From Rhodococcus rhodochrous (lineage in GTDB: Bacteria; Actinomycetota; Actinomycetes; Mycobacteriales; Mycobacteriaceae): a DNA stretch of 64,000 nt. This document shows positions 30,287 through 40,312 of this stretch, one piece after another. The stretch's first letter is position 1; the number at the start of each line of letters is the position of its first letter. The notes beneath the pieces were generated by a model. It made no database searches. It was given only the letters and a program-made list of their open reading frames with translations, and was not told the DNA's origin. The translations under genes and the position numbers were made by a program. The stretch covers positions 2,781,444 to 2,845,443 of the forward strand of contig NZ_LT906450.1 of the NCBI RefSeq assembly GCF_900187265.1, read 5' to 3'.

Positions 30287-30544
30287 ATGGGTGCAATGAG
30301 CCCCTGGCACTGGGCCATCGTGGCGCTGGTGGTCGTGATTCTCTTCGGTTCGAAGAAGCTGCCCGACGCCGCGCGCGGTCTCGGTCGTTCGCTCCGGATC
30401 TTCAAGAGCGAGGTCAAGGAGATGCAGAACGACGACGCCCGGGCGTCCGCGCCGCAGCAGCCGGCGCCGAATCCGTTGCCGGCCGCGCAGCCGACAGCCG
30501 ATCCCACCGCGCCGAACACGCACACCGAACCGCGGTCTGCCTGA
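30287..30544 (+). CDS. tatA: Twin-arginine translocase subunit TatA
   Basis: Forms the protein-conducting part of the Tat pathway for folded proteins. The 85-residue protein has one N-terminal membrane helix ([15 protein letters not shown]), the hinge [24 protein letters not shown], an amphipathic helix and a Pro/Ala-rich cytosolic tail. ATG 30287 follows GGAGG by ten bases; ATG 30296 is too far from it. tatC follows after 104 bp. Confidence 0.95.
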   Translation: MGAMSPWHWAIVALVVVILFGSKKLPDAARGLGRSLRIFKSEVKEMQNDDARASAPQQPAPNPLPAAQPTADPTAPNTHTEPRSA

Positions 30545-30648
30545 CCGACGTTCATCCTGCCGGGGCGCCCACCACGGGTGTCCCGGCGTTCCGCTGACCC
30601 CGGCACGCCCGAACGCCGGTGGTCTCGACAGGAGCTGAGAACCGCACC

Positions 30649-31587
30649 GTGCGCATCCCGTTCGATCCGCGCCGAAGCCGGCGCAAGACCAATCCCGACG
30701 GCACCATGTCGCTGGTCGAGCACCTCTACGAATTGCGCACGCGTCTGCTGATCGCTCTCGCTGCGATCGTGCTCACCACCATCCTCGGATTCGTCTGGTA
30801 CAGCCGCAGCCTGTTCGGCCTCGAGAGCCTCGGGGAGATCCTGCGCGGCCCCTACTGCGACCTACCCGCCTCGGCCCGCGCCGACCTGAGCAACGACGGG
30901 GCGTGCCGCCTGCTCGCCACCGGCCCGTTCGAGCAGTTCATGCTGCGCCTGAAGGTCGCCGCGACCGCCGGCATCGTCATGGCGTGCCCGATCTGGCTGT
31001 ACCAGATGTGGGCGTTCGTCACCCCCGGCCTGTACCGCAAGGAACGCCGCTACGCGGTCGGCTTCGTCACCTGCGGTGCGGCGCTGTTCGTCACCGGTGC
31101 CGTGCTGGCCTATCTGGTGATCTCCCACGCCTTGTCGTTCCTGCTCACCATCGGCAACGACGTGCAGGTGACCGCCCTGTCGGGCGCCGAATACTTCGGG
31201 TTCCTCATCAACCTGCTCGTCATCTTCGGGGTGTCCTTCGAGATCCCGCTGGTGATCGTCGCGCTCAACGGCGTCGGGGTGCTGCCCTACGAGAAGCTCA
31301 AGGCGTGGCGGCGCGGGCTGATCATGGCGGTGTTCGTCTTCGCCGCGATCGCCACCCCCGGTCAGGATCCGTTCTCCATGCTGGCGCTGGCGTTGGCGTT
31401 GACGCTGCTCGTGGAGTTCGCCATCCAGATCGCCCGGCTGACCGACCGGCGCCGCGCCCGCAAGGCCCGCGCCGAAGGCTGGGCAGATCTCGACGACGAC
31501 GAGGGTTCGACGATCCCGGCCCCGAGCCCGGTGGAGCCGGCAGCCCCCACCGATCCGGCCCGCACCGACTACTCCGACACCCTGTGA
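30649..31587 (+). CDS. tatC: Twin-arginine translocase subunit TatC
   Basis: Receptor for twin-arginine signal peptides, with six membrane segments. The 312-residue protein carries the family's [15 protein letters not shown] near the N-terminus, [32 protein letters not shown], and the late [17 protein letters not shown] charged, Pro-rich C-terminal extension follows. The GTG start is preceded by AGGAGCTGAG. The stop overlaps the helY start by four bases. Confidence 0.95.
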   Translation: MRIPFDPRRSRRKTNPDGTMSLVEHLYELRTRLLIALAAIVLTTILGFVWYSRSLFGLESLGEILRGPYCDLPASARADLSNDGACRLLATGPFEQFMLRLKVAATAGIVMACPIWLYQMWAFVTPGLYRKERRYAVGFVTCGAALFVTGAVLAYLVISHALSFLLTIGNDVQVTALSGAEYFGFLINLLVIFGVSFEIPLVIVALNGVGVLPYEKLKAWRRGLIMAVFVFAAIATPGQDPFSMLALALALTLLVEFAIQIARLTDRRRARKARAEGWADLDDDEGSTIPAPSPVEPAAPTDPARTDYSDTL

Positions 31588-34340
31588 CCGGCGCTTCCAC
31601 CCCCGGCGCTGCCGGTGACGACGAGACCGGCACCGCGCCGCTCGTCCCCACCCCGCAACTCGCGGAGTTCGCCACCGGGCTCGGGTTCCCGCTCGACCCG
31701 TTCCAGATCGAGGCGTGCCGCGCCCTGGAGAATGGGCATTCGGTGCTGGTGTGCGCCCCCACCGGTGCCGGTAAGACCGTCGTCGGTGAGTTCGCGGTGT
31801 ATCTGGCGCTGCAGGGCGGGTCCAAGTGCTTCTACACCACCCCGATCAAGGCGCTGAGCAACCAGAAGTACGCCGATCTGTGTGCCCGGCACGGCCGCGA
31901 GTCGGTGGGTCTGCTCACCGGCGACCAGTCCGTCAACGCCGATGCGCCGGTGGTCGTGATGACCACCGAGGTGTTGCGCAACATGATCTACGCGTCGTCC
32001 ACCGCCCTGATCGGGCTCACCCACGTGGTGATGGACGAGGTGCACTTCCTTGCCGACCGGTTCCGCGGCGCGGTGTGGGAGGAGGTGATCCTGCACCTGC
32101 CCGAGGACGTGCGGCTGGCGTCGCTGTCGGCGACGGTGTCGAACGCCGAGGAGTTCGGTGACTGGATGACCACGGTGCGCGGCGACACCACCGTCGTCGT
32201 CGACGAGGTGCGGCCCATCCCGCTGCACCAGCACATGATGGTCGGCTCCCGCATCTACGACCTGTTCGACCGCCGCGCCGACACCGACACCGCCCCGACC
32301 CGGCGGCGCCGCGACATCGTCGTCAACCCGGAACTGGCGTCGGCGGTGCGGCAACGGCAGAGCCTGTCCGGGATGGACCGCTGGGGTGAACGCGGCCCCC
32401 GCTTCCGGCCGCCGCCGCGCCCGGAGGTCATCGTCCGCCTCGACCGCGACGGTCTGCTACCGGCCATCACCTTCGTGTTCAGCCGCGCCGGTTGCGACGC
32501 CGCAGTGCAGCAGTGCCTGCGTTCGGGCCTGTATCTGACCGACGAGACCGAGGCCGCGGAGATCCGCCGGATCGTCGACGAGCACACCCGGGATCTGCCG
32601 CGCGGTGACCTCGAGGTCCTCGGTTACGCGTCGTGGCGTACCGCTCTCGAACGCGGTATCGCCGCCCATCACGCCGGGATGCTGCCGGCCTTCCGGCACA
32701 CCGTCGAAGAACTGTTCGTGCGGGGGCTGGTGCGGGCGGTGTTCGCCACCGAGACCCTCGCGCTGGGCATCAACATGCCGGCCCGCACCGTGGTGCTCGA
32801 GAAGCTCGTCAAGTTCAACGGCGACACCCACGCCGAGCTGACCCCCGGCGAGTACACGCAGCTGACCGGCCGGGCCGGGCGGCGCGGCATCGATGTCGAG
32901 GGTCACGCGGTGGTGCTGTGGCAGCCGGGCATCGAACCGGCCTCGGTCGCCGGGCTCGCCTCCACCCGCACCTTCCCGCTGCGCAGCTCGTTCCGCCCGT
33001 CCTACAACATGGCGGTCAACCTCATCGACGCCGTCGGCGTGGACCGGTCGCGGGCGCTGCTGGAGATGTCCTTCGCCCAGTTCCAGGCCGACAAGTCGGT
33101 GGTCGGTCTCAAACGCGGCATCGACCGCAACGAGGCCACCCTCGCGCAGCTGCGCGAGCAGCTCGGGGGTGAGGGCAGCGAGATCCTCGACTATCTGCGG
33201 CTGCGCGCGGAGCTGACCGACGCCGAACGTGCCCACGAGCGGCGCGGCAAGCAGGATCGCCGGGCCGCGGCGGTGGCGTCGCTGGTGACCCTGCGGCGCG
33301 GCGACATCATCGCCGTGCCCGCCGGTAGACACACCGGCCTTGCCGTGGTGGTGCTGCCGGACACCGACGCCGGTGATCCCCGGCCGCAGGTCGTCACCGC
33401 CGACGCCTGGTCCGGTCGCCTCTCGGCGGGGGATTTCCCGGTACCGGCCACGGTGCTGGGCAAGCTGAGGTTGCCGCGGCACGTCGATCACCGCACCGGC
33501 CGTGGCCGCCGTGACATCGCGTCGGCGTTGCGGTCGAAGGGTCTCGTGCCGCCGCGCCGCCCCAAGCGCAGCAGGTCCAAGGGCGACACCCGTGAGATCG
33601 ACGCGTTGCGCCGCGAGCTCAAGCACCATCCGGCCCGCAAGCATCCCGATCTCGATTCGCTCGCGCGGGTCGGGGAGCGCTATCACCGGTTGCTGCGCGA
33701 CACCCAGCAGCAGCGCCGCAAGGCCGCCGCGGCGACGGATTCTTTGGCGCGCACCTTCGAGAAGATCGTCGCGTTGCTCACCGAGCGCGGCTATCTCACC
33801 GAGGGGGACGATCCGGCGACCACCGAGGCGGGGGAGCGGCTCGCCCGCATCTACACCGAATCGGATCTGCTGGTCGCCGAATGCGTGCGCCGCCGCGCCT
33901 GGGCGGGACTGTCCGCCGCCGAACTCGCGGCGGTCGCCTCGGCGGTGATCTACGAGTCGCGCACCGACGAACCGGTCACCGTCGTCGGACCGACCGGCCC
34001 GATCCGGCACGCGCTGGCCGAGACCACCCGGATCTGCGACGGGTTGCGGGCCGACGAGATCCGGCACCGGCTGCCGCCGACCCGCGAACCGGATCTGGGT
34101 TTCGTCACCGCCGCCTACACCTGGGCGTCCACCGCGTCGCTGACCGAGGCGCTCGTCGCCGCCGAAGCCGCCGGCAAGGAACTCTCGCCCGGGGATTTCG
34201 TGCGGTGGTGCCGGCAGCTGATCGATCTGCTCGATCAGATCCGCACCTGCGCGGACGATCCGGAGCTCGCCCGCACCGCCGGCAAGGCGGTCGGGGCGGT
34301 GCGCCGCGGGGTCGTCGCCGTCGATCCCACCGCCGAATGA
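31584..34340 (+). CDS. helY: Ski2/Mtr4-like DEAD/H-box helicase (HelY)
   Basis: A 918-residue superfamily 2 helicase conserved next to tatC in mycolata, probably acting on RNA. Walker A is APTGAGKT (58-65) and the DExH box is DEVH (151-154). [13 protein letters not shown] (motif III) and [15 protein letters not shown]-like motif VI ([15 protein letters not shown]) follow. The C-terminal 400 residues include a basic linker and the DSHCT domain found in Mtr4-like proteins. GTG start overlapping tatC. Confidence 0.92.
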   Translation: MTGASTPGAAGDDETGTAPLVPTPQLAEFATGLGFPLDPFQIEACRALENGHSVLVCAPTGAGKTVVGEFAVYLALQGGSKCFYTTPIKALSNQKYADLCARHGRESVGLLTGDQSVNADAPVVVMTTEVLRNMIYASSTALIGLTHVVMDEVHFLADRFRGAVWEEVILHLPEDVRLASLSATVSNAEEFGDWMTTVRGDTTVVVDEVRPIPLHQHMMVGSRIYDLFDRRADTDTAPTRRRRDIVVNPELASAVRQRQSLSGMDRWGERGPRFRPPPRPEVIVRLDRDGLLPAITFVFSRAGCDAAVQQCLRSGLYLTDETEAAEIRRIVDEHTRDLPRGDLEVLGYASWRTALERGIAAHHAGMLPAFRHTVEELFVRGLVRAVFATETLALGINMPARTVVLEKLVKFNGDTHAELTPGEYTQLTGRAGRRGIDVEGHAVVLWQPGIEPASVAGLASTRTFPLRSSFRPSYNMAVNLIDAVGVDRSRALLEMSFAQFQADKSVVGLKRGIDRNEATLAQLREQLGGEGSEILDYLRLRAELTDAERAHERRGKQDRRAAAVASLVTLRRGDIIAVPAGRHTGLAVVVLPDTDAGDPRPQVVTADAWSGRLSAGDFPVPATVLGKLRLPRHVDHRTGRGRRDIASALRSKGLVPPRRPKRSRSKGDTREIDALRRELKHHPARKHPDLDSLARVGERYHRLLRDTQQQRRKAAAATDSLARTFEKIVALLTERGYLTEGDDPATTEAGERLARIYTESDLLVAECVRRRAWAGLSAAELAAVASAVIYESRTDEPVTVVGPTGPIRHALAETTRICDGLRADEIRHRLPPTREPDLGFVTAAYTWASTASLTEALVAAEAAGKELSPGDFVRWCRQLIDLLDQIRTCADDPELARTAGKAVGAVRRGVVAVDPTAE

Positions 34341-34404
34341 TCCGGCCCCCGCGGGGTGTGCGGGGCGCCCGGTAGGCGTGGATGCCCGCGCGGCGGGTGG
34401 ACGC

Positions 34405-34410
34405 TACCGT
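34405..34410 (+). promoter_or_regulatory. Possible -10 element for the DUF4333 gene
   Basis: TACCGT, 25-37 bases before the candidate starts, followed by a GGGAAGGG ribosome site. Confidence 0.3.
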
Positions 34411-34446
34411 ATGGGCACACAACGGGAAGGGTGAGTGGAGACGACG

Positions 34447-35337
34447 ATGACCGGGCCGAACGAACCGCAGGACTCGCCGGGGCAGAGGCCGCCGGAATCG
34501 ACGGATCCGTGGGCACCGAACCCGACCTCCGGGGGCGGTGAGCAGCCCGGATCGCCCTGGGCGCCGCCCGCCGGCCAGCAGCAGTGGGGGCAGGGCAGCG
34601 GCACCGGCTGGGGGCAGTCGCCCACCGGGCAGTCGCCGTGGCAACCCGACAGCGGTGCGGGTGGGAACGCTCCGCAGCCCGGGTGGGCGCCGCCCGCCGG
34701 GCAACCGAATCCCGCACAGTCCGGTGCCGGGCACCAGAATCCGTGGGGTGCGCCGACCGGTGCGCCGCAACAGGGGTGGGGTCCGGCCCCGCAGCCGCCC
34801 GCGCCCGGCTGGGGGCAACCGGCACCCGGTCAACAGGCGCCGGGTCAACAGGCACCGGGCTGGGGTCAGCAGCCGGGCGCCCAGCCGTGGGGCGCGCCCG
34901 GTCAGCAGCCGACGCAGCCCGTCCCCGGGTGGGGTGGGCAGCAGCCCGCCGGGACGCAGCCCTGGGGAGCGCCCGCGAACACCTGGCAGCAGCCCGGCAC
35001 ACCGCAGCAGAACGGCCCGCAGACGGGGAAGTCGAAGCTGCCGTGGATCCTCGGCGGCGTCGGGCTCGTGGTGGTGCTCGCCATCGTCGGGATCGTCGCC
35101 GCGACGATGTTCGGCGGGAAGGTGCTCGACACCGAATCCACCCAGGCCGGCATCGCGAAGGTGCTCACCGAGTCCTACGGGGCCGGGCAGGTCGGCGACG
35201 TGCAGTGCCCGAGCGATCAGAAGGTCGAGGCCGGGCACAGCTTCACGTGCGCGGTCACCGTCGACGGTCAGTTCCGGGAGGTGACCGTCACCGTCACCGA
35301 CGACAACGGCACCTACGAGGTCGGCCGCCCCAACTGA
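34447..35337 (+). CDS. Pro/Gln/Gly-rich membrane protein with DUF4333 domain
   Basis: A 296-residue protein. Residues 1-190 are a disordered cytosolic region with degenerate repeats such as PGWGQ and QQPGAQPWGAPG. One membrane helix follows (about 203-228, WILGGVGLVVVLAIVGIVAATMF). An extracytoplasmic domain of about 75 residues has two cysteines (VQCPSDQ...FTCAVTVDG) that could form a disulfide, matching DUF4333. It occupies the position of Rv2091c. The function is unknown. ATG 34447 after GGAG is chosen; GTG 34435 is possible. Confidence 0.82.
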   Translation: MTGPNEPQDSPGQRPPESTDPWAPNPTSGGGEQPGSPWAPPAGQQQWGQGSGTGWGQSPTGQSPWQPDSGAGGNAPQPGWAPPAGQPNPAQSGAGHQNPWGAPTGAPQQGWGPAPQPPAPGWGQPAPGQQAPGQQAPGWGQQPGAQPWGAPGQQPTQPVPGWGGQQPAGTQPWGAPANTWQQPGTPQQNGPQTGKSKLPWILGGVGLVVVLAIVGIVAATMFGGKVLDTESTQAGIAKVLTESYGAGQVGDVQCPSDQKVEAGHSFTCAVTVDGQFREVTVTVTDDNGTYEVGRPN

Positions 35338-35347
35338 CCGGGACCGG

Positions 35348-36325
35348 TCAGCGGTCGGCCAGGGCCGCGACCAGCGCGGACACCGGCCGTTCCAGACCCC
35401 ACCGCTGCGCCAGCGCGGTGAGCTGCTCCGGATCGGCCGGTTCCGCCGGCAACACGTCCGAGCGGGACAATTCGACGTCCGCGTCGGTGGCGACTCGCAC
35501 CACCGGCATCGCCGCATCCAGATAGTCCGCCGCGGCGGCGAGTTTGACCCGCATGCCCTTCGCCATCGACGTCGACTCGTCGAGCGCCGCCGCGCGCACC
35601 GCGTCGAGGGAGCCGTACTGCTGCAGCAACGACGCCGCGGTCTTCTCCCCGACACCCTTGACGCCGGGCAGCCCGTCCGACGGGTCGCCGCGCAGCGCCG
35701 CGAGTTCGGCGTAGGCAGCGCCGGCCCGCTCGGCGGGCACCCCGTAGCGTTCGGCGACCAGCGCCGGATCGAACAACTCGGCCTTGGCCAGGCCGCGCCC
35801 GGCGTAGAGCACCCGCACCGGCACCGGGCTGTCGGTGACGACCTGCAACAGGTCGCGGTCGCCGCTGACCACGATCACCCGGTCGCCGGTCTCGCGGGCG
35901 GCGAGGGTGCCGAGCACGTCGTCGGCTTCGAAACCGGCCGCGCCGCCGGTGGCGATGCCGGCGGCGGCGAGCACCTCGAGGATCACCGGCACCTGCGGCA
36001 GCAACGCGGGCGGGACCTCCTCGACGGTGCCGTCCGACCCGGCGGCGACCCGGTGCGCCTTGTAACTCGGGATCGCCGCGACCCGGAAGGCCGGGCGCCA
36101 GTCCAAATCCAGGCACACCACCAGCCGGGTGGGGCGGTGGGTGCGGATCAGCGACGCCACCATGTCCACGAAGCCGCGCACCGCGTTGACCGGGCTGCCG
36201 TCCGGGGCGGTGACCTTCTCCGGGATGGCATGGAAGGCGCGGAACCACAGGCTCGCGCCGTCGAGCAGCATCAGCGTGGGGTCCGGTGCGGGCGTGGAGT
36301 TCTCCGGTGCGGTCACGGACCACAT
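35348..36325 (-). CDS. 5'-3' exonuclease (PolA N-terminal-like, FEN family)
   Basis: A stand-alone 5' nuclease of 325 residues, similar to the N-terminal domain of DNA polymerase I and to Rv2090. Metal-binding aspartates are in [36 protein letters not shown] and VSGDRDLLQ. The helix-hairpin-helix DNA-binding motif is [17 protein letters not shown]. It may process flaps or RNA primers. ATG 36325 or GTG 36316 could be the start. Divergent from pepE. Confidence 0.9.
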   Translation of the reverse strand: MWSVTAPENSTPAPDPTLMLLDGASLWFRAFHAIPEKVTAPDGSPVNAVRGFVDMVASLIRTHRPTRLVVCLDLDWRPAFRVAAIPSYKAHRVAAGSDGTVEEVPPALLPQVPVILEVLAAAGIATGGAAGFEADDVLGTLAARETGDRVIVVSGDRDLLQVVTDSPVPVRVLYAGRGLAKAELFDPALVAERYGVPAERAGAAYAELAALRGDPSDGLPGVKGVGEKTAASLLQQYGSLDAVRAAALDESTSMAKGMRVKLAAAADYLDAAMPVVRVATDADVELSRSDVLPAEPADPEQLTALAQRWGLERPVSALVAALADR

Positions 36326-36347
36326 CCTGCCATCCGGCCGCGGCCAC

Positions 36348-36353
36348 TAGGCT
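36348..36353 (+). promoter_or_regulatory. Leaderless -10 hexamer for pepE
   Basis: TAGGCT then seven bases then ATG. It is almost identical in sequence and spacing to the dop start region. Confidence 0.45.
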
Positions 36354-36360
36354 CGAAGAC

Positions 36361-37491
36361 ATGACCACTGCCGCCCCCCGATTCCCCGCCGACCGTTACG
36401 CGGCCCGCCTGGCCCGGGCCGCCGAACTCGGTGCCGCCGCCGGCTTCGACGCGCTGCTCATCACCCCCGGACCGGATCTGCGGTATCTCACCGGTTCGCG
36501 CGCCGAGTCGTTCGAGCGCCTGACCTGCCTGGTGATCCCCACCGACGGCTCCGGCGCCACCGTGGTGGTGCCGCGGCTGGAGTTGGCGTCGCTGAACGAC
36601 TCCGCCATCGGTGAACTCGGTCTGCCGGTGCGGGACTGGGTGGACGGTCAGGATCCCTACGCGCTCGTGCGCGAACTCGTCGCGACGGTGGGGGCGTTCG
36701 CGGTGGCCGAGGCGATGCCGGCGCTGCACCTGGTGCCGCTGACCGCCCGGTTCGGCAGCGTCCCGGCGCTGGCGACGTCGGTGATCCGGCAGCTGCGGAT
36801 GGTCAAGGACGCCGACGAGGTCGAGGCGTTGCGCCGCGCCGGTGCCGCCATCGACCGGGTGCATGCCCGCATGGGTGAATGGTTGCGCGCGGGACGCACC
36901 GAAGCCGAGGTGGCCGCGGACATCACCGCCGCGATCCTCGAAGAGGGGCACACCGCGGCGGCGTTCGTCATCGTCGGTTCCGGCCCGCACGGCGCCGACC
37001 CGCACCACGAGGTGTCCGACCGGGTCATCGAGTCCGGCGACATCGTCGTCATCGACATCGGTGGTCCCGTCGAACCGGGCTACTACTCGGATTCGACCCG
37101 CACCTACAGCATCGGCGAACCGGACCCGGAGATCGCGACGAAGATCGCGGTGCTCGAGAAGGCGCAGCAGACCGCGGTCGACGCGGTGCGTCCCGGGGTG
37201 CGTGCCGAAGACGTCGATGCCGCCGCCCGCAATCTGCTCGCCGCCGCCGGTTACGGGGAGGTGTTCGTGCACCGCACCGGGCACGGCATCGGCCTGTCGG
37301 TGCACGAGGAGCCGTACATCGTCTCCGGCAACGACGACACCCTGCAGCCCGGCATGGCGTTCAGCATCGAACCGGGCATCTACTTCCGCGGTGAGTGGGG
37401 TGCGCGGATCGAGGACATCGTCGTCGTCACCGAGGACGGCTGCGAGTCGATGAACCTGCGCCCGCACGGATTGACGGTGCTGCCGGGCTGA
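36361..37491 (+). CDS. pepE: M24 family Xaa-Pro dipeptidase/aminopeptidase
   Basis: Cytosolic metallopeptidase that removes residues ahead of proline. The 376 residues have an N-terminal creatinase-like domain (1-150) and a pita-bread catalytic domain. The metal ligands are visible: Asp in VVIDIGGPVEPGYYSDSTRTY (two), His in HRTGHGIGLSVHEEPY, Glu in FSIEPGIYF and Glu in RIEDIVVVT. It matches Rv2089c in position. The start is probably leaderless. Confidence 0.93.
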   Translation: MTTAAPRFPADRYAARLARAAELGAAAGFDALLITPGPDLRYLTGSRAESFERLTCLVIPTDGSGATVVVPRLELASLNDSAIGELGLPVRDWVDGQDPYALVRELVATVGAFAVAEAMPALHLVPLTARFGSVPALATSVIRQLRMVKDADEVEALRRAGAAIDRVHARMGEWLRAGRTEAEVAADITAAILEEGHTAAAFVIVGSGPHGADPHHEVSDRVIESGDIVVIDIGGPVEPGYYSDSTRTYSIGEPDPEIATKIAVLEKAQQTAVDAVRPGVRAEDVDAAARNLLAAAGYGEVFVHRTGHGIGLSVHEEPYIVSGNDDTLQPGMAFSIEPGIYFRGEWGARIEDIVVVTEDGCESMNLRPHGLTVLPG

Positions 37492-37506
37492 TCCCGTCCC
37501 GCCGGG

Positions 37507-37824
37507 TCAGCGTTCGTCGAGCAGGGCGAGCAGCTTGTCGGCGAGCGGACCGGGATGGTCGGCGGCGGCCTGCCGCAGCGCCTCGTTGCGGGCGCGGATC
37601 TTGCGGGCGAACTTCGTCTGCGCGCCGGTGAGAACCTCGTAGGTGAGGATCTCGGTGTCGTAGTCCTCGACGATGCCCAGCAGCCGGTCGAGTTCGGCGA
37701 CGGTGAGCAGGACGGTGGCCAACTCCGGGAAACCCTCCTCGGCGGCGTGCCCGGTCGCGAGGTCGCGGCGGGACTTCAGATCGGCGAGGAAGACGTCGAT
37801 GCTCGGGGTGCGGTCACTGTCCAT
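37507..37824 (-). CDS. Conserved hypothetical protein
   Basis: A 105-residue protein that I do not recognise. It is predicted all-helical and soluble, with a charged region (FARKIRARNEALRQAAADH) and a leucine-rich C-terminus. The ATG at 37824 is preferred, since upstream codons lie in the promoter region of the divergent SDR. It converges with pepE, 15 bp apart. Codon use matches the surrounding core genes. Confidence 0.7.
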   Translation of the reverse strand: MDSDRTPSIDVFLADLKSRRDLATGHAAEEGFPELATVLLTVAELDRLLGIVEDYDTEILTYEVLTGAQTKFARKIRARNEALRQAAADHPGPLADKLLALLDER

Positions 37825-37883
37825 CCCGCAGACAGTAGAACCCCGCCACTGCATCCCGGAGCTCGACCCGGGACACTGGCCGC

Positions 37884-38630
37884 ATGAACCACACCGCGCA
37901 GGGAACCGTCGTCATCTTCGGGGGACGCAGCGAGATCGGCGTCGAGACCGCCACCCGCCTCGCGTCGGGCCGCACCGTGATCCTGGCCGCGCGTCGCGCC
38001 GACGACCTGGCCGACGAGTGCGCCGCCGTGCGGGCAGCGGGCGCGACGGCGGTGCACCCGGTCGAGTTCGACGCCGACGCCCTCGACACCCACACCGCGG
38101 TGCTCGACCGCATCGCTGCCTTCGGGCCGATCGATGTGGCGGTGCTGGCCTTCGGCATCCTCGGCGACCAGGCCCGCGCGGAAACCGATGCGGCGCATGC
38201 GGTGTCGATCGTGCACACCGACTACCTCGCGCAGGTCGCGTTGCTCACCGACCTGGCGCAGCGGTTGCGCGCGCAGGGCTCGGGGCGGCTGGTGGTGTTC
38301 TCCTCCGTGGCCGGGTGGCGGGTGCGCCGCGCCAACTACGTCTACGGCTCCGCGAAGGCCGGCCTCGACGGTTTCGCGTCCGGTCTGGCGGATGCCCTGC
38401 ACGGCAGCGGCGTGTCGCTGCTGCTGGTGCGCCCCGGTTTCGTGATCGGCCGGATGACGGAGGGCATGAGCCCGGCGCCGTTGTCGAGCACCCCACCGCA
38501 GGTCGCCGACGCGACGGTGCGGGCGCTGCACCGCGGGCGCGGGGAGGTGTGGGTGCCGGCGGTGCTGCGGCCGGTGCTCTTCGGGATGCGGCTGTTGCCG
38601 CGCGTGATCTGGCGGCGTCTGCCGCGCTGA
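37884..38630 (+). CDS. Short-chain dehydrogenase, DprE2-like
   Basis: A 248-residue SDR. The N-terminal nucleotide motif is the variant FGGRSEIG seen in decaprenylphosphoryl-ribose epimerase subunit DprE2 and relatives such as Rv2073c. The catalytic serines and the YVYGSAKAGLDGF motif (Tyr, Lys) are present. The C-terminus ends in a hydrophobic and basic stretch (RPVLFGMRLLPRVIWRRLPR), suggesting membrane association. It probably reduces a lipid-linked or cell-wall substrate. It is the last core-type gene before the accessory region, which starts three bases after its stop. Confidence 0.87.
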   Translation: MNHTAQGTVVIFGGRSEIGVETATRLASGRTVILAARRADDLADECAAVRAAGATAVHPVEFDADALDTHTAVLDRIAAFGPIDVAVLAFGILGDQARAETDAAHAVSIVHTDYLAQVALLTDLAQRLRAQGSGRLVVFSSVAGWRVRRANYVYGSAKAGLDGFASGLADALHGSGVSLLLVRPGFVIGRMTEGMSPAPLSSTPPQVADATVRALHRGRGEVWVPAVLRPVLFGMRLLPRVIWRRLPR

Positions 38631-38632
38631 CG

Positions 38633-38829
38633 ACTGCGGCAGACGGCGAGCGCTTCGCGCAGACCGGGCCGATGTCGATTGTCTCCCGCGTAGCCCTTGT
38701 CCGTATAGAGCGCCCTTGTCCGTATAGAGCCGGTCGTCGCGGACTCCGGCCTTTGCGGGCTCCGTGGTGCGGTTGCAGATCTTGGCCCGTGGTGCTGCAT
38801 CGGGAATAGCCGATCAGGATTCCGTCCAT
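38633..38829 (-). pseudogene. Serine-recombinase (Tn3-type resolvase) fragment, frameshifted
   Basis: On the minus strand a resolvase N-terminus is recognisable in pieces: MDGILIGYSRCSTTGQDLQ, then in the next frame TTEPAKAGVRDDRLYTDKG, then in a third frame ALYTDKGYAGDNRHRPGLR and EALAVCRS. A frameshift after QDLQ and a 19-bp tandem duplication break the frame. The rest of the catalytic and DNA-binding domains is missing, because the fragment ends where the SDR stop codon begins. It is a non-functional relic of a transposon. Confidence 0.75.
38693..38730. repeat. 19-bp tandem duplication inside the resolvase relic
   Basis: GCCCTTGTCCGTATAGAGC is present twice in direct succession (38693-38711 and 38712-38730). 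Because 19 is not a multiple of three, it shifts the resolvase reading frame. Confidence 0.9.
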
Positions 38830-39109
38830 GAGGCGACGAAAGTGCTGTTTGAGTCAGCTATTCGAGACCGACATGCAGGACGGTTAAACAGGACGGTCGG
38901 ACGGGCGTCTTCCCCAGGACGCGATCGAGTGCCGGGCCCCTTCGGGGTGTGCTGTTTGAGGATCGGTCCGCAGACTTGATCTTGTTCCGAAAACGAACGT
39001 ATATGAAACATCCACGGCGGAACCGAGCGATGTGATCTTCGGCGATAGGTGGCACGGTTCTGAGCGGTGAGAACGGCATGGTCCTCGGGGCGCAGCGGCG
39101 GGCAAATGA
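38830..39109. other. Gene-free accessory junction
   Basis: About 280 bp with no credible gene and lower GC than its flanks. It contains GTGCTGTTTGAG twice (38842-38853 and 38949-38960) and the imperfect long repeat listed separately. It may hold remnants of a resolution site and a transposon end upstream of the resolvase relic. Confidence 0.4.
38960..38998 (+). repeat. Imperfect ~38-bp repeat, copy 1
   Basis: GGATCGGTCCGC, four variable bases, then TTGATCTTGTT, two variable bases and GAAAACGA. The same pattern recurs in the same orientation at 48655-48692. The inner CGAAAACGAACGTA resembles the inner part of Tn3-family terminal repeats, which fits the adjacent resolvase relic. Confidence 0.65.
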
Positions 39110-40294
39110 TCAGATCCATCTCTCGTACCGGTCGGCGGGCATCAGCTTCGGGAAGAACTCCTTTCGGAGGTCGCGGATCAGCGCGATGTAGTTCCCGCCG
39201 TCGGTGCGTGCGGCAGTTTGAAGACTCTGGAATGTGCCCCGCAGCGGATCGAATGCAAATGATTCGGAGACATCTCGCACCGCGTACATCGCGATGACCG
39301 GCGCCGGAGCCGGACCGTTCTCAGGGATTGTGGTGTCGATGGTGGGGTCGTCCTGGAACGCCTGCCACAGCTGCTCAGGTTCGTCGCGGCCGAACGGGGG
39401 CGACAACGTCCGGTTGCCGTCGTCGAGCGCGTCGAGTGCCGGCGCGATCCAATCCCTGTCGGCGATGCCGGCGATGGTGAAGGCTCGTCGGACAGCCCAG
39501 ACGGTAATGCGCCGAAGTTTCGGCTCGCGAGCCCTCGCAATCGCGTCCGCAAGCGCGCGATCGACACCGGCGAGGTCGATCGCGTGGGGGCACCGGCTCA
39601 GTTTCTCGGACGGCGGTCTCCCACCCCATCGGATGGCCTCCTGCTTCGCCGCCTCGGCCATCTTCTCGTAGCCGACCCTCAAGTAGATGGTTGCGTCGGC
39701 GGCCGGATCGGGGTCCCACCACTGGCGGGTCGGATGTTCGACGATCTCCTGCTCCCAGGCACTGTCCGTCTTGTGAAGCCGAACCATCCCGTGGGGCCGA
39801 TTCACCCGCCATACCTGCACCAGGTACTCCTCGGTGGGCTCGTCGACCTCGAGAGCCCAGTGCGTGTCCCGACCGCGACCGGACACCCGGAACCGATACG
39901 ACCCGCGGCCGATAGGCAGCCGACCGAAGTCGGGTAGCTTCTCCCCACTCAGGGTGATCACGGCGAATGCCTTGGTCACCTTCACCGTGGCTTCCTCGAC
40001 GACCTCCCACCCGCATCGGTCAGCGTGGAAATCCGGCTCGTTGTCACAGACCTCGACGGTCAACGACACCGGACCGTAGGCGATGCCGGTCAGGACCGTG
40101 ACGAAGTTCTGCCCGATCTCGATGACGCTGCCGGTCTCCGACGGTTCGTAGGTTTCCGCGGTCACAGATCCCAGGACGAACTGGTGATGATCCGCGACGG
40201 CCACGCCGGATTGGTTCATCAAGGCACGGTAGCGCACGAGGACTGCATCCTCTCCGACGCCAAACGGGTGAGCAGCCGCCCTGATCGGTTCCAT
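39110..40294 (-). CDS. Conserved-type hypothetical protein, two domains
   Basis: A 394-residue protein that I do not recognise. Residues about 30-185 appear to form a beta-rich domain (IEIGQNFVTVLTGIAYGPVSLTVEV; YRFRVSGRGRDTHWALEVDEP). After WWDPDPAADATIYLRVGYEKM comes a helical C-terminal half with an unusual cysteine and histidine in SRCPHAIDLAG. ATG 40294 is 18 bp after the previous gene. ATG 40219 has a TACCGT six bases upstream and could be a leaderless start. GC at third positions is lower than in core genes. Confidence 0.6.
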   Translation of the reverse strand: MEPIRAAAHPFGVGEDAVLVRYRALMNQSGVAVADHHQFVLGSVTAETYEPSETGSVIEIGQNFVTVLTGIAYGPVSLTVEVCDNEPDFHADRCGWEVVEEATVKVTKAFAVITLSGEKLPDFGRLPIGRGSYRFRVSGRGRDTHWALEVDEPTEEYLVQVWRVNRPHGMVRLHKTDSAWEQEIVEHPTRQWWDPDPAADATIYLRVGYEKMAEAAKQEAIRWGGRPPSEKLSRCPHAIDLAGVDRALADAIARAREPKLRRITVWAVRRAFTIAGIADRDWIAPALDALDDGNRTLSPPFGRDEPEQLWQAFQDDPTIDTTIPENGPAPAPVIAMYAVRDVSESFAFDPLRGTFQSLQTAARTDGGNYIALIRDLRKEFFPKLMPADRYERWI

Positions 40295-40312
40295 CTCGGG
40301 TAGGAGCGGCAG

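Noticed and set aside
34480-35020. Repeat array in the Pro/Gln/Gly-rich gene as a CRISPR or VNTR
   Set aside because: The repeats are degenerate and encode a PGWGQ-like disordered region in one continuous gene. There are no regular spacers.
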